64,000 nucleotides of DNA from Elusimicrobiota bacterium (GTDB lineage Bacteria; Elusimicrobiota; Endomicrobiia; Endomicrobiales; Endomicrobiaceae), in the NCBI GenBank assembly GCA_031274365.1, contig JAISQF010000002.1:48914-112913 (forward strand). The letters run 5' to 3'. How positions within the stretch are numbered: the stretch's first letter is position 1; every line of letters begins with the position of its first letter. Under the pieces are notes generated by a model. That model searched no databases. It was given only the letters and a program-made list of their open reading frames with translations, and was not told the origin of the DNA. Both the position numbers and the translations under genes were made by a program. This document shows, in pieces, positions 23,301 through 33,140 of this stretch.

Positions 23301-26300
23301 CTTGAGGGTCACGGCGGATTTATATATGCAAAAAATACTGATTTGAAATTTCATGGAAAAGCCGCTATTTCACAAAACAGCGCGGATCTGGGCGGAGCTA
23401 TTTATTTAGAAAATTCAGATTCAACTAAAAATCAAAGAGTAATAGATATACTTTCAAGAGCAGATAGTCTTATTACATTTACCGGCAATGTCGCTAAAAC
23501 TTCCGGCGGCGCCGTTTATCTAAAAGGCAATGCGGCGACTAATGTTTCAACAATATCATTAAACGCCCAAAGCGGCAATATAATTTTTGCAAATAATAGA
23601 ATGTCTTCCACGCCAAACGATGTGTATCTTGATGATTACGCTTATATGGAATTGTCCGCTTCAGCTTCAAGTAAACATTCCGTTGTTCTTTTTAGCGGAG
23701 TAATAGCAAATGAAAATACGAAAATAGAGAATTTGTCAGGGATGAATGTTTTAAGCGGTCATTTGAATTTGCGGGGAGTGTTGTCTGTGGTGTCGGGAAC
23801 TGCCGCCGTATCGGCTTATGCCGGCACAACCACTTATTCATTTGGTCAGGCGGGATTTATAAACACATTAAATGTTAGCGCGGGCGCATCTTTCTTTCTA
23901 AATCCAAGAGCGGGATGGGATATAAACGGAGTTCCTTATTTAAGACAAGAAAGAGGAAACAGTCCGAGAGTTTTAAGAACTTTAGTTTCAGGCGGAGCTA
24001 TCAACGGCGAGCTTGCAGTGGGAGCAAATACGGATAATAATAGTTATGGCCAGCTTGTCATTGCCCAAGGCGGCGGCACTTTTCAAATCAATTCAGCCAC
24101 AACATTTACCGTCGTGCTTCAAGGTTATGGCGCAACGGCCGGAACTTTTATAGTTGCCGACGGCAATCAGTCGCTTTCAAGCAAGATTAATTTTTCAACG
24201 ATACATGTAACTTCAGACGGCGATTATAAATTGATTTTGCTTTCAACAACTTCGGCAGAAGTTGACGCAAATAATTATTATGGACGTTTTGCGGCCATAA
24301 AATATTTTGATTTTGATAATGTTCTTAGAACTTTAGGCAATAGCCAGTCGGAAACAGCTTCGGCTATTAGTAATGCGAGAAAAAGCGGAGCAATTAATTC
24401 TAATTTTGTGGACGCTTTAACGAGAATTACCGCTCCGGGCGCAGACCCGACGGGTTATATCGGCAGAAAAACTTTTGATATTTTAAGCGGAAGTTTTATC
24501 GCCACAGTCATAAAACAAAGCGCCGCTAATAATACCGATGCGCTGTATTCAAGAATCAATAGAGTTATTTCCAAAAATTCTTTAACGAAAAGATATGAAG
24601 AAAATATTTTTGAATCTATTTGGGTGAACGGCTCGTATGGTGCGCTTCAATATAATGAAAACAGAGCCAATCCCCGAGAATTCAAATCAGCTATAAGAAG
24701 CGTCCAGGCGGGAGCTGATAAAATTATAAGCGATAATGCTTTGGCCGGCGTTTTTGTCGAGTATCAAAATGGAGATTATGAACAAGGGGACGATAAAGCC
24801 AATTCTAAAGCGATGAGTATAGGTCTTTACGGCGGATATTTAATTGACGCAGTCAATATAAAAGCAAGCCTTTCATTTGGACAAAATGATATTAAGACTG
24901 TCCGCAAAATAAATTTAGCCGGCGAGAGGATTGAATGGTATAATTTCCCCGGCGTATATTTTGAGCCCAAAGCTAATTTTTCTGTTTATTCATTAAAATA
25001 TGCCACTGAAATTGAATATATCGTAATACAAAGCGATGAAATAGATATAAATCCTTTTATTGGTCTGCAAGGCGCTTCGATATTTAATAATGAAATTAAA
25101 GAAAAATACGGAGAGGATGCCAATCTCAAGTTTAAGGCTGATAGATATGACAGATTAGTAATGACTTTAGGTTTAGGCGTTGAGGATAATGGACCGAATT
25201 TTAGATGGCGCGGGAGAATTTATGGCGGTTATGTGATGACCGGCGCAAAAGCGGAATATAAAACGGAATTTATTCAATTGGGCGAAAGTATGAATGTCAA
25301 CAGTGTCGAGGAAAAAGATGCTTTCTTTGGCATAACTGCCGGGACGGAATATAATTTCACGGATAGAGTTTCCGCATTTGTAAATTTAGATTTTAACAAA
25401 GCCGACGATTTAACGGCTTATTATGCAAGCATAGGAGCCGGTTATAAAATAGGTTCGAAAACTAAGAGAATAAGAGAGAGACATTATGAAGTCAATAATG
25501 TTGAAAAACAAATAATAGCCATGATTCTGCGCGACAAAATTAATGATTTAATAAATAAAGAAAAATCCGAAGGAAACGGCGCTATTTCAAAAGAGGATGC
25601 GATCAAAGCTTTAGATGTTAAACCGGGTAAAAATGTGTATCTGACTAAAGTTGACAATAGAGATTTTTATTTTGACACAAGAGAAGAGGCGGATACTTTT
25701 GTAAAACAGCTCCAAGCTGCCGGCGGAAATATTGATAGAAGTTCGACAAAAGCCGTTAAATTAGACAATAGTATTATAGATATGCCTTTGCCGGCGGCGG
25801 CGCGTGCGCCTCAAACGAAAAAATATAATAACGGCGCCGTAGAAGTTGTCGGATTAGCAAGCGGCGGCGGACGTTCTCAAGCTAAATCGGCAGTCACCGG
25901 CGATTCTTTACTTGCCGCATTAGATAAACCAAGCCCCGTAAGAAAAAGAATGGAAGCGGCGCAGGCAAAAGCAGTGGAGCGTGAAGCAAGAAAAGAGGCA
26001 AAAAAACCGAATATTCCACAACCAAGTCTTGAAGACACTATGATAATTTCCGCTATGGTAAACGATATGGCGCAAGAAAGCCAAGAGTGGAAACTTACGG
26101 TTAAAGATAATGGTTTGGAATTGGATAAAGAATTTGCCGCAAAGTTTGGCATAAAAGAAAACGGTAATATTTATATTGTTGACTATGTGGGAAGAGAATT
26201 TTTATTTAGTAATAGGCGAAAAGCTCTGATTTTTGTAAATGAACTTAGAGAAAAGGGAGCAAAAATAAGCGAAGATTCTATACGCACGGTAAAAGTAGGA

Positions 26301-26816
26301 CGGGGTCTTGTGATAGTGACAAACGGCGTTAAGATGAAAGATAAAAGCCAGCCGTTGGTTATTGAATATAGAAATAATTATGCTGAGATAATGACCGCTG
26401 AAGAAAAGAGAGTGAGAGACGCAAGAAGAACGACGATTCTTGCCAGAGAAGCAAAAGAAAGAAGAGAGAAACCCAATGTGCAATCATATAGAATGGGAGT
26501 GGCTATATTTGAACTTGGCAAGGCTGTGTTAAAATCCAGCGCAAAGAGAAATGTTCGCAGAGAAGCTAGAAAATTGGACGAAGTTTCATTTAATCATATA
26601 ACTATAGAAGGGCATACCGACTCCACAGGTTCTGAAGAGGTAAACAAACGTCTTTCTATTAAGAGAGCCGAAGCCGTATATAATGAATTTTTAGAGAGCG
26701 GCGTTCCCGCAAATAAGTTGAGTTATGTGGGATTAGGCTCGGATGTTCCTATAGCGGATAACGGCACGGAAGCGGGCAGAGAAAGAAATCGCCGCGTTGA
26801 AATTTATGTGGAATAA
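17328..26816 (+). CDS. Giant Pmp-like autotransporter with beta-barrel and C-terminal OmpA/MotB peptidoglycan-binding domain
   Basis: 3162 aa; signal peptide; dozens of GGA(I/L/F)-type and FxNN-type chlamydial-Pmp-like beta-helix repeats; barrel-like region about nt 24600-25455; C-terminal ITIEGHTDSTGSEEVNKRLSIKRAEAVYNEFLESGVPANKLSYVGLGSDVPIADNGTEAGRERNRRVEIYVE is OmpA_C. Confidence 0.85.
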   Translation: MLKSKSAMRTIIVMGFLLFLLAYSHGDTGKPLNWNEFLLDLAAGKDIEFARDINILDKSPIVIGADTANINGMGLTLNGNRFSGFELYNKNPLSFSDIHFTNFSRSSDTRAKGSAIYALNTSTINIYSNYQYTSANPFVEFENNSVNATSSVFSQAQGGAIFVSASTSGASAERLYLNFYSSAANKDARMNFFNNSAIANGIISQAQGGVIFAAGNTVESQDAAAAVNNGQTNISINNSSSSFYNNFASVSGNFSQAQGGVIFAAGSAALGITGHSVAAGEIIFSISTSNIFYANNSVSARNASAAQGGGLFLAGAVSNGSGVSASAASAKMFVSSSVIVFAANTASAGSYSQAQGAGAFFAGEAAGAGSSVSNSYFISTSTNNIFNFYNNTARVSGIFSQAQGGGLFIAHAVAGSSTTGSNLTTITGGANHSLFKSSSSVLFFSNNSALSQNYNSQAQGGGLFSAGIVLGANSTADTSNNFIANIDFSNSRLSSINNKAIASADNSQAQGGGLFISGIVSGGKDSLKSNPNSINSFVEFTIGDSTVSLSNNMTDAVSFSQSQGGGLFISGVVSGGAQAALTDDISGGSATLRVVRSSVSIMGNLSSSNQGTIYGGGSYIGLQSLQQIKSRQLVQAQGGGMFVAGVVANGVNTQTSASAGSVGVFFDSSIVNISNNLVMGANAQGGGIFIAGAVAGGLKSRAQNNGNISSMSFLNSQVNIVANKAVGSDSRGGGMFIGGAVSIDASNAADSGAVSVEFVNTAVNISSNSAKYGGGLYAVTTLGNGAKSVQNTTINFINSNVIFAGNTAQKGAAIYVDSYRSVGSGKVQIKFVAGTLQFLNNVSSAGNGVLFWDGENSIVDFSEAGPLTAIGNASINGGFLALDSTKKLLLSNAVILASNTAVGAGGALYITNSATITFINTTNVLNIIGNKAAAGGAIYIDGNASIDRVTIDGEVNISSNISTQGNGVISWNNNIRGDIPITFFGKITAYGNSASNGGLMYLNNNNLVFNQQLNVGSNTARGEGGAIFATNNSTISFNLASQVIFTGNKSRNGQMDNDIYLSNNSRIILNGDAANSASFLGGIYSINSAIVRNTGEVKLNLGGYNYFDNTVVELSTVTLTVGSQNTRSTFIYTNGKTFNIDDSTLTFYNSLVTLSNFRDPNKAVINVVEHISSITFVNSTVTFQNNTKAIYLSGASGAQIGSVIKFQGGQTNFISNRTASGAVIQWNNGALVTLGETDIYARYNSGPASGFLYLEGSVTSFSGAISMSNNASLGSGGAITLVRSTATFVGSGMGKQLLFTNNTAARNGGAISAQASSLTIVIAGDAAFSTAVFYGNTAGGRLNDLYLSSSSLNLITNAYGAAQLYSGINAADSIIGFIGAGKVNLSGQNTIERSSVSVYGNGVLNIIATGAGANFTYSKSIHHLEVLNSGLFFINSTVRFRDNNNAAAGGALEVVNSTLTFSGTNVNFTNNTSALGGGALNFNTQGAANTSAQLRFNNTQASFSDNKAAVEGGAIAISAIDDGAYNLALDFIVDSSVLNFNRNISNSSGGAIAVYLSASALPSGMSSLYTSISNSRLNFSNNISSAGIGGAFFNASSMSIINSQLTFTNNEAQNGGAFALYFSVIKSARITNSAFSFIGNKSTSSIIGGGAMMMIAAGGGSGSRIIFDRTNLNFRQNTADSGGALAAGVLQPGGGIGSINIAFNNSYVSFEYNKAASTGGAVILGIVDNSKVVTASNISFDFSTVTFIGNSAIKGGAAAIIRGSTMSFNDSTVRFENNTADLGGAVYMSIIVDGDNAPTLAFNNSRTVFANNIASSGAVIYLRRDTSADSPSGNSRIIFNGGSVDFVNNISSHGAGIIYFDDTIGGSDYGQILFENNVKVQALNNTAQNGGFLSLDSSSATDVSHSPRPRVVVFSGDTSIIGNRARQSGGAFYLTGNQTQFDNITFGSANGLTNTNISGNLSVSSGGAFYLSTDTGVNFDNTNLIASNNRSLEGHGGFIYAKNTDLKFHGKAAISQNSADLGGAIYLENSDSTKNQRVIDILSRADSLITFTGNVAKTSGGAVYLKGNAATNVSTISLNAQSGNIIFANNRMSSTPNDVYLDDYAYMELSASASSKHSVVLFSGVIANENTKIENLSGMNVLSGHLNLRGVLSVVSGTAAVSAYAGTTTYSFGQAGFINTLNVSAGASFFLNPRAGWDINGVPYLRQERGNSPRVLRTLVSGGAINGELAVGANTDNNSYGQLVIAQGGGTFQINSATTFTVVLQGYGATAGTFIVADGNQSLSSKINFSTIHVTSDGDYKLILLSTTSAEVDANNYYGRFAAIKYFDFDNVLRTLGNSQSETASAISNARKSGAINSNFVDALTRITAPGADPTGYIGRKTFDILSGSFIATVIKQSAANNTDALYSRINRVISKNSLTKRYEENIFESIWVNGSYGALQYNENRANPREFKSAIRSVQAGADKIISDNALAGVFVEYQNGDYEQGDDKANSKAMSIGLYGGYLIDAVNIKASLSFGQNDIKTVRKINLAGERIEWYNFPGVYFEPKANFSVYSLKYATEIEYIVIQSDEIDINPFIGLQGASIFNNEIKEKYGEDANLKFKADRYDRLVMTLGLGVEDNGPNFRWRGRIYGGYVMTGAKAEYKTEFIQLGESMNVNSVEEKDAFFGITAGTEYNFTDRVSAFVNLDFNKADDLTAYYASIGAGYKIGSKTKRIRERHYEVNNVEKQIIAMILRDKINDLINKEKSEGNGAISKEDAIKALDVKPGKNVYLTKVDNRDFYFDTREEADTFVKQLQAAGGNIDRSSTKAVKLDNSIIDMPLPAAARAPQTKKYNNGAVEVVGLASGGGRSQAKSAVTGDSLLAALDKPSPVRKRMEAAQAKAVEREARKEAKKPNIPQPSLEDTMIISAMVNDMAQESQEWKLTVKDNGLELDKEFAAKFGIKENGNIYIVDYVGREFLFSNRRKALIFVNELREKGAKISEDSIRTVKVGRGLVIVTNGVKMKDKSQPLVIEYRNNYAEIMTAEEKRVRDARRTTILAREAKERREKPNVQSYRMGVAIFELGKAVLKSSAKRNVRREARKLDEVSFNHITIEGHTDSTGSEEVNKRLSIKRAEAVYNEFLESGVPANKLSYVGLGSDVPIADNGTEAGRERNRRVEIYVE
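17787..19545 (+). repeat. Intragenic repeats encoding (S)QAQGGG-x-F-x-(A/S)G
   Basis: About 12 protein units; near-identical DNA core TCGCAAGCGCAGGG(C/T)GG at about 17787, 17938, 18090, 18524, 18692 and 18846, plus variants. Confidence 0.85.
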
Positions 26817-26947
26817 TTTGACATTACGCAATTATTCGGATAAAATTATCGCAAGTCATGCAAAGACGCTAAGACTATAGAGAAATTTATAAATGTGAAT
26901 GTGAAAGCTAATTAAGCGATAAATATTAAAAAGGTAGGAGTAATCCT

Positions 26948-27094
26948 ATGAATTATGTTAGAGGTGTCACGAAACTGTCTTATTGTTTTGGACGGCAAAA
27001 CTTTAATTGCGGTAAAAACATTCTAATTGTTAATGGAAATAGAAGCGTTGCTAATAACAACAAATATTTTATAAACACAAAACGGATATTCTAA
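26948..27094 (+). CDS. Possible 48-aa small ORF ending inside the terminator loop
   Basis: ATG preceded by GGTAGGAGTAATCCT (GGAG-type RBS); MNYVRGVTKLSYCFGRQNFNCGKNILIVNGNRSVANNNKYFINTKRIF. No recognised family. Confidence 0.3.
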   Translation: MNYVRGVTKLSYCFGRQNFNCGKNILIVNGNRSVANNNKYFINTKRIF

Positions 27095-27118
27095 ATAAAG
27101 AATATCCGTTTTTTTTTG
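27081..27118 (+). terminator. Rho-independent terminator
   Basis: Perfect 11-bp stem AACGGATATTC/GAATATCCGTT followed by a T tract. Confidence 0.88.
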
Positions 27119-27161
27119 TCAAAGTAAAGCTCCAATGCGGAGTAAAAAAGGGGGAGTATAA

Positions 27162-28163
27162 ATGAAAAAACTTATCAATGATCCAAACAATGTAGTTGTT
27201 GAAGCTTTAAAAGGAATGGAAAAAGCGCATGGTGATATTCTAAAAATTAATTTTGAACCCGCTTATATTACAAGAAAAAGTCCCACTAAAAAAGGAAAAG
27301 TTGCTATTATTTCAGGCGGAGGCAGCGGACATGAACCTATGCACGGCGGTTATGTGGGGTTTGGTATGCTCGACGCAGCGTGTCCCGGCGCAGTTTTTAC
27401 TTCGCCCACTCCGGATCAAATGGAAGAAGCGACAAAAGCCGTCGATGGAGGTGCTGGAGTAATTCATCTTGTAAAAAATTATACGGGCGACGTTATGAAT
27501 TTTCAAATGGCCGCGGATAATTGCGCCGACGAAGGAATTAAAGTAGAGGCTATTATTATCGACGATGACGTTGCCGTCAAAGATAGTCTTTATACGGCGG
27601 GACGCAGAGGCGTGGGCGCCACAGTTCTTACTGAAAAAATCATAGGCGCTTCGGCTGAAAGAGGCGATGATCTTGCCACAGTCATTAGCTATGCAAAATA
27701 TTGTAAAGACAATGGACGGAGTATGGGCATGGCTCTTACTTCTTGTATTCTTCCCGCAGTCGGCAAACCTATATTTGAAATAGGCGACGATGAAATTGAA
27801 ATGGGAGTTGGAATTCACGGAGAGCCGGGACGCGAAAGGATGAAATTAAAACCCGCCAATGAACTTGTAGATATGATGTTGGATCCCGTTTTATCGGACA
27901 TATCTCTTAAAAATGGCGACGAAATAATATTGATGTTAAACGGTATGGGCGGAACGCCTCTTATAGAATTGTATCTTCTTTTTAACCGCGCGGTTGAAAC
28001 GGCTCAAAAGAAAGGAATAAAAACAGTCCGCTGTTTAGTGGGAAATTATATAACTTCGCTTGAAATGCAAGGTTTTAGTATCACTGTGTTGAAAGCAAAT
28101 TCTGAAATTCTAAAATTATGGGATGCGCCTGTTCATACGGCCGGGCTTCGTTGGGGGATATAA
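27162..28163 (+). CDS. dhaK: Dihydroxyacetone kinase subunit DhaK
   Basis: GGGSGHEPMHGGYVGFGMLDAACPG; catalytic-His region GVGIHGEPGRER. Confidence 0.94.
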   Translation: MKKLINDPNNVVVEALKGMEKAHGDILKINFEPAYITRKSPTKKGKVAIISGGGSGHEPMHGGYVGFGMLDAACPGAVFTSPTPDQMEEATKAVDGGAGVIHLVKNYTGDVMNFQMAADNCADEGIKVEAIIIDDDVAVKDSLYTAGRRGVGATVLTEKIIGASAERGDDLATVISYAKYCKDNGRSMGMALTSCILPAVGKPIFEIGDDEIEMGVGIHGEPGRERMKLKPANELVDMMLDPVLSDISLKNGDEIILMLNGMGGTPLIELYLLFNRAVETAQKKGIKTVRCLVGNYITSLEMQGFSITVLKANSEILKLWDAPVHTAGLRWGI

Positions 28164-28789
28164 TGATAACTTTGGAAAAATTGCGCAAATTCTTTTTATC
28201 TCTGCAATCTATTTATAATGATAAAAAACTCTATTTATCGGAACTTGATTCGGCTATAGGGGACGGAGACCATGGAGTTAATATGGCGCGCGGTTTTGAC
28301 GCTGTTATCAATGATTTGAATGCAAAACCTCCGGTTGATTTAGAGGGAGTTTTCAAATCAGTTTCTATGTCTTTAATTAAAACTGTCGGCGGAGCGTCGG
28401 GTCCTCTTTACGGAACATTTTTTAGAAAAATGAGCTTAGCCGCGGGAAAGAAAAATGAAATAGGTTTAGACGAATGGATTGACGGGATGTCTAAAGGAAT
28501 AGAAGGAATTGTTCAGTTGGGAAAAGCTCAAAAAGGAGATAAAACTATGTTAGACGCTTTGTTTCCAGCTCTTGAAGCTTTGAAAGCTCAAAAAGACGCG
28601 GGAAAAGATTTAGCGGACGCTTTAAGCGCAAGCGCAAAAGCGGCTCAAGAGGGAGCAATATCCACAATTCCTCTAATCGCGAAAAAAGGCAGAGCAAGTT
28701 ATTTGGGTGAAAGGAGCGCGGGTCATCAAGATCCGGGAGCCACAAGTTCGGCTATGCTGTTACAAGCCGCCGCCGACACGTTGTCATAG
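28163..28789 (+). CDS. dhaL: Dihydroxyacetone kinase subunit DhaL (ATG at 28163 overlaps the dhaK stop; ORF track starts at 28118)
   Basis: LDSAIGDGDHGVNMARGF, GGASGPLYGTFF, GHQDPGATSS motifs. Confidence 0.94.
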   Translation: MITLEKLRKFFLSLQSIYNDKKLYLSELDSAIGDGDHGVNMARGFDAVINDLNAKPPVDLEGVFKSVSMSLIKTVGGASGPLYGTFFRKMSLAAGKKNEIGLDEWIDGMSKGIEGIVQLGKAQKGDKTMLDALFPALEALKAQKDAGKDLADALSASAKAAQEGAISTIPLIAKKGRASYLGERSAGHQDPGATSSAMLLQAAADTLS

Positions 28790-28798
28790 GAGAACAAA

Positions 28799-29221
28799 AT
28801 GGTATCTTTAGTTTTAGTATCTCATAGCAGGGCATTGGCTCAGGCTGCGGCCGAGCTTGCTCGAAAAGTAAGTCCAAAATCCGATATTCCGATTTTTGCG
28901 GCGGGCGGCACGGGGACGGATCGTAGCGAGCTTGGAACGGATGTGATCGATATTCTTGAGACAATTCAAAAAGCGTATAGCGAAAGCGGAGTTTTAATAC
29001 TTATGGATCTGGGCAGCGCCGTCATAAGTTCTAGAGCCGCCGTCGAAATGCTTGATGAGAAAGAAGCTGCAAAAGTTGTTTTGTGTTCCGCGCCTATCGT
29101 GGAGGGAGCCGTCGGGGCTGCCGTTCAAATAGCGGCGGGCGCAACATTTGACGAGGTAAAAGAAGAAGCTCTTAACGGTCTTGTGGGAAAACAAGCGGAA
29201 ATAGGGGATACGGAATTTTAA
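28799..29221 (+). CDS. dhaM: PTS-dependent dihydroxyacetone kinase phosphotransferase subunit DhaM (EIIA-Man-like domain only)
   Basis: VSLVLVSHSRALAQAAAELA with putative phospho-His; LILMDLGSAVISSRAAVEML; 140 aa. Confidence 0.9.
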   Translation: MVSLVLVSHSRALAQAAAELARKVSPKSDIPIFAAGGTGTDRSELGTDVIDILETIQKAYSESGVLILMDLGSAVISSRAAVEMLDEKEAAKVVLCSAPIVEGAVGAAVQIAAGATFDEVKEEALNGLVGKQAEIGDTEF

Positions 29222-29281
29222 TTTTCTTTTTTCGCTTTTGCGTATAGATTTAAACCCGTTCAATGTAGAACGGAAATTTAA

Positions 29282-30784
<1,503 letters not shown>

Positions 30785-30793
30785 AAATAATAT

Positions 30794-30841
30794 CCCTCAA
30801 TGATGAGGGGAAAAAATCCCCGTCGGTAAAATCCGGCGGGG
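30794..30841 (+). other. Two consecutive intergenic hairpins between glpK and glpF
   Basis: CCCTCA-ATGA-TGAGGG (30794-30809) and CCCCGTCGG-TAAAAT-CCGGCGGGG (30818-30841). Confidence 0.6.
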
Positions 30842-30860
30842 CAAAAAATAGGAGGCAATA

Positions 30861-31610
30861 ATGTCATACGCATTAGCAGAATTTTTAGGAACGGCAGTTC
30901 TTGTTTATCTTGGAGACGCTGTAGTGGCTAATTGTATTTTGAAAGGAACAAAAGGTTTTAACGGCGGATGGATAGTCATCACTTTTGGTTGGGCTTTTGC
31001 AGTAGCGATTCCCGTTTTGATGTTTGGACCTTTTAGCGGAGCGCATTTTAATCCCGCTGTGACACTCGGTCTCGCTTCAATAGGGTTAACTCCGTGGGAT
31101 CAGGTTCCGATTTATATACTTACGCAATTCTTAGGAGCATTCTTAGGAGCATTTCTTGTATGGCTTCAGTATAAAGATCATTTTGATCAAACGGATGATC
31201 CCGGAACACAGCTTGGAGTTTTTGCGACCGGTCCGGCGATACGCAGCACCGGCAGAAATTTCATAAGCGAATTCTTAGGAACTTTTATGCTGCTATTTAC
31301 TATCGTAGGAATTGGCTCGACATTCTATAATATAGGCTCTGTGGATGCAGCGGGAGCGGATGTTGCCGCCCACGCGGTGAAAGCTTTTGGAGTTGGAGGA
31401 ATAATCTTGGTAATCGGTTTATCCTTGGGCGGAACTACGGGTTATGCAATCAATCCTGCTCGTGACTTAGGTCCCCGCATTATGCATGCCATTCTTCCAA
31501 TGAAAGGAAAAGGCGGTTCGGACTGGGGTTATGCTTGGATACCCGTTATAGCGCCGATTTTAGGCGGAGTTGCCGCTTGTCTTGTGGCGAAGGCGGTAGG
31601 TCTCGTATAA
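30861..31610 (+). CDS. glpF: MIP family glycerol facilitator/aquaporin
   Basis: Two NPA boxes (FNPAVT and INPARD); GLASIGLTPW; between glpK and the G3P-oxidation genes. Confidence 0.9.
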   Translation: MSYALAEFLGTAVLVYLGDAVVANCILKGTKGFNGGWIVITFGWAFAVAIPVLMFGPFSGAHFNPAVTLGLASIGLTPWDQVPIYILTQFLGAFLGAFLVWLQYKDHFDQTDDPGTQLGVFATGPAIRSTGRNFISEFLGTFMLLFTIVGIGSTFYNIGSVDAAGADVAAHAVKAFGVGGIILVIGLSLGGTTGYAINPARDLGPRIMHAILPMKGKGGSDWGYAWIPVIAPILGGVAACLVAKAVGLV

Positions 31611-31625
31611 TTTTATTGTAATAAA

Positions 31626-31664
31626 AAAGGAGTTCCTCTGATAAATTTTCAGGGGGACTCCTTT
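31626..31664 (+). terminator. Strong hairpin terminator or attenuator after glpF
   Basis: 15-bp stem AAAGGAGTTCCTCTG / CAGGGGGACTCCTTT (two G-U wobbles) followed by TCTTTTGT. Confidence 0.75.
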
Positions 31665-31703
31665 CTTTTGTATTGAGCGGAGTCGCTTGAGAAAGGAGGC
31701 AAA

Positions 31704-33140
31704 ATGGAAGATGTAATAATCATTGGCGCCGGAGCTTGCGGATGTTCTTTATTGTATGAATTGAGCCGATATAAAGTTAAAACTCTTTTGCTTGAAAAAG
31801 AAAATGACGTTTCCGTAGGGACGACAAAAGCCAATAGCGCTATTGTTCACGCGGGCTACGATCCCGAGCCGGGGACAAAAATGGCGGGATATAATGTTTA
31901 TGGAAACGCTCTTATCGAACAACTTGCCGCCGATTTAGACATACCTTATAAAAAGATAGGTTCTTTGGTTGTGGGTTTTGACGAGACGGACCGTAAGTCG
32001 ATAGAAAAACTTTTAGAGAAAGGAAATAAAAACGGAGTGCCCGGCTTAAAAATTTTAGAAAAAGAAGAATTGTTTTTGATGGAGCCAAATTTAAGTAAAG
32101 AAGCGATATGCGCTCTTTATGCTCCCAGCGCCGGCATAATCGCCCCGTGGGAATTGGCTCTTGCGCAAGCAGAATGCGCCGTTAAAGGCGGAGCAAAAAT
32201 AGAGTTTAATGCCGAAGTTATATCTATTGAAAAAAAGAAAGACGGTTTTAAGGTTAAAACTAATAAAGGCGATTTTGAATCTAAATTTGTAGTAAATGCC
32301 GCGGGCGTAAATTCCGATATAGTCAGCCGGATGATAGAGCCTGAATTTTTTACAATCACTCCAAAAAGCGGAGAATATTTTTTGCTTGACACTACGGAAG
32401 ACGGTATTGTCAACACTGTGGTTTTCCCGTGTCCGTCGGTTTTGGGAAAAGGAATTTTAGTTTCTCCGACAGTTCACGGAAATATTATTGTCGGTCCGGA
32501 CAGTAAAATCAGCGATAAAGATTATTTAGGATGCACTGCTAAAGGATTGGCAAGCATAAGAGAAGGCGCTTTGAGGTTGATACCGTCGGTCAATTTGAGA
32601 GCCTCAATAAGAAATTTTTCAGGTGTTAGAGCGGACGCGGGTTTAGAAGATTTTATAGTCGGTCAATCGAAAACCGCCCCTGGATTTTTTAATATGGCGG
32701 GTATAAAATCTCCCGGACTCACTTCGGCTCCCGCAATAGCAAAAGATGTGGCTAAAATGCTAAATGAAGCCGGATTAGAATTTAAGCCAAATTCCAATTT
32801 TGTTTCAAAACGTAAAATAAAAAGATTCAAACATATGTCCGATGCGCAAAAGGCGCAAGCGATAAAAGAAAATCCAGCTTATGGCGCGATAGTATGCCGC
32901 TGTCAAACAATTACTGAGGGAGAAGTTATAGACGCTTTGAACAGACCTATTCCTCCCGTCTCACTCGACGGGATAAAACGCCGCTGCCTTACGGGAATGG
33001 GACGTTGTCAAGGGGGGTTTTGCGGACCGAAAGTTCAAAGTTTAATATCTCAAATGTCAAAAAGAAAACAAAAAGATATTCCTTTAGATAGAGAAGGTAT
33101 GTATATCATAATAAGCGAAACAAAAAAGGGGGATCTATGA
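31704..33140 (+). CDS. FAD-dependent glycerol-3-phosphate dehydrogenase-like oxidoreductase with C-terminal BFD-type [2Fe-2S] domain
   Basis: IIGAGACGCSLLYELSRY dinucleotide fold; C-terminal CRCQTITEGEV...CLTGMGRCQGGFC; glycerol operon. Confidence 0.85.
   Translation: MEDVIIIGAGACGCSLLYELSRYKVKTLLLEKENDVSVGTTKANSAIVHAGYDPEPGTKMAGYNVYGNALIEQLAADLDIPYKKIGSLVVGFDETDRKSIEKLLEKGNKNGVPGLKILEKEELFLMEPNLSKEAICALYAPSAGIIAPWELALAQAECAVKGGAKIEFNAEVISIEKKKDGFKVKTNKGDFESKFVVNAAGVNSDIVSRMIEPEFFTITPKSGEYFLLDTTEDGIVNTVVFPCPSVLGKGILVSPTVHGNIIVGPDSKISDKDYLGCTAKGLASIREGALRLIPSVNLRASIRNFSGVRADAGLEDFIVGQSKTAPGFFNMAGIKSPGLTSAPAIAKDVAKMLNEAGLEFKPNSNFVSKRKIKRFKHMSDAQKAQAIKENPAYGAIVCRCQTITEGEVIDALNRPIPPVSLDGIKRRCLTGMGRCQGGFCGPKVQSLISQMSKRKQKDIPLDREGMYIIISETKKGDL

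Noticed and set aside
26850-26950. Firm annotation of a c-di-GMP-I riboswitch
   Set aside because: Only fragmentary resemblance; the P2 GNRA hairpin and tetraloop receptor could not be laid out by eye. Kept only as a low-confidence finding.
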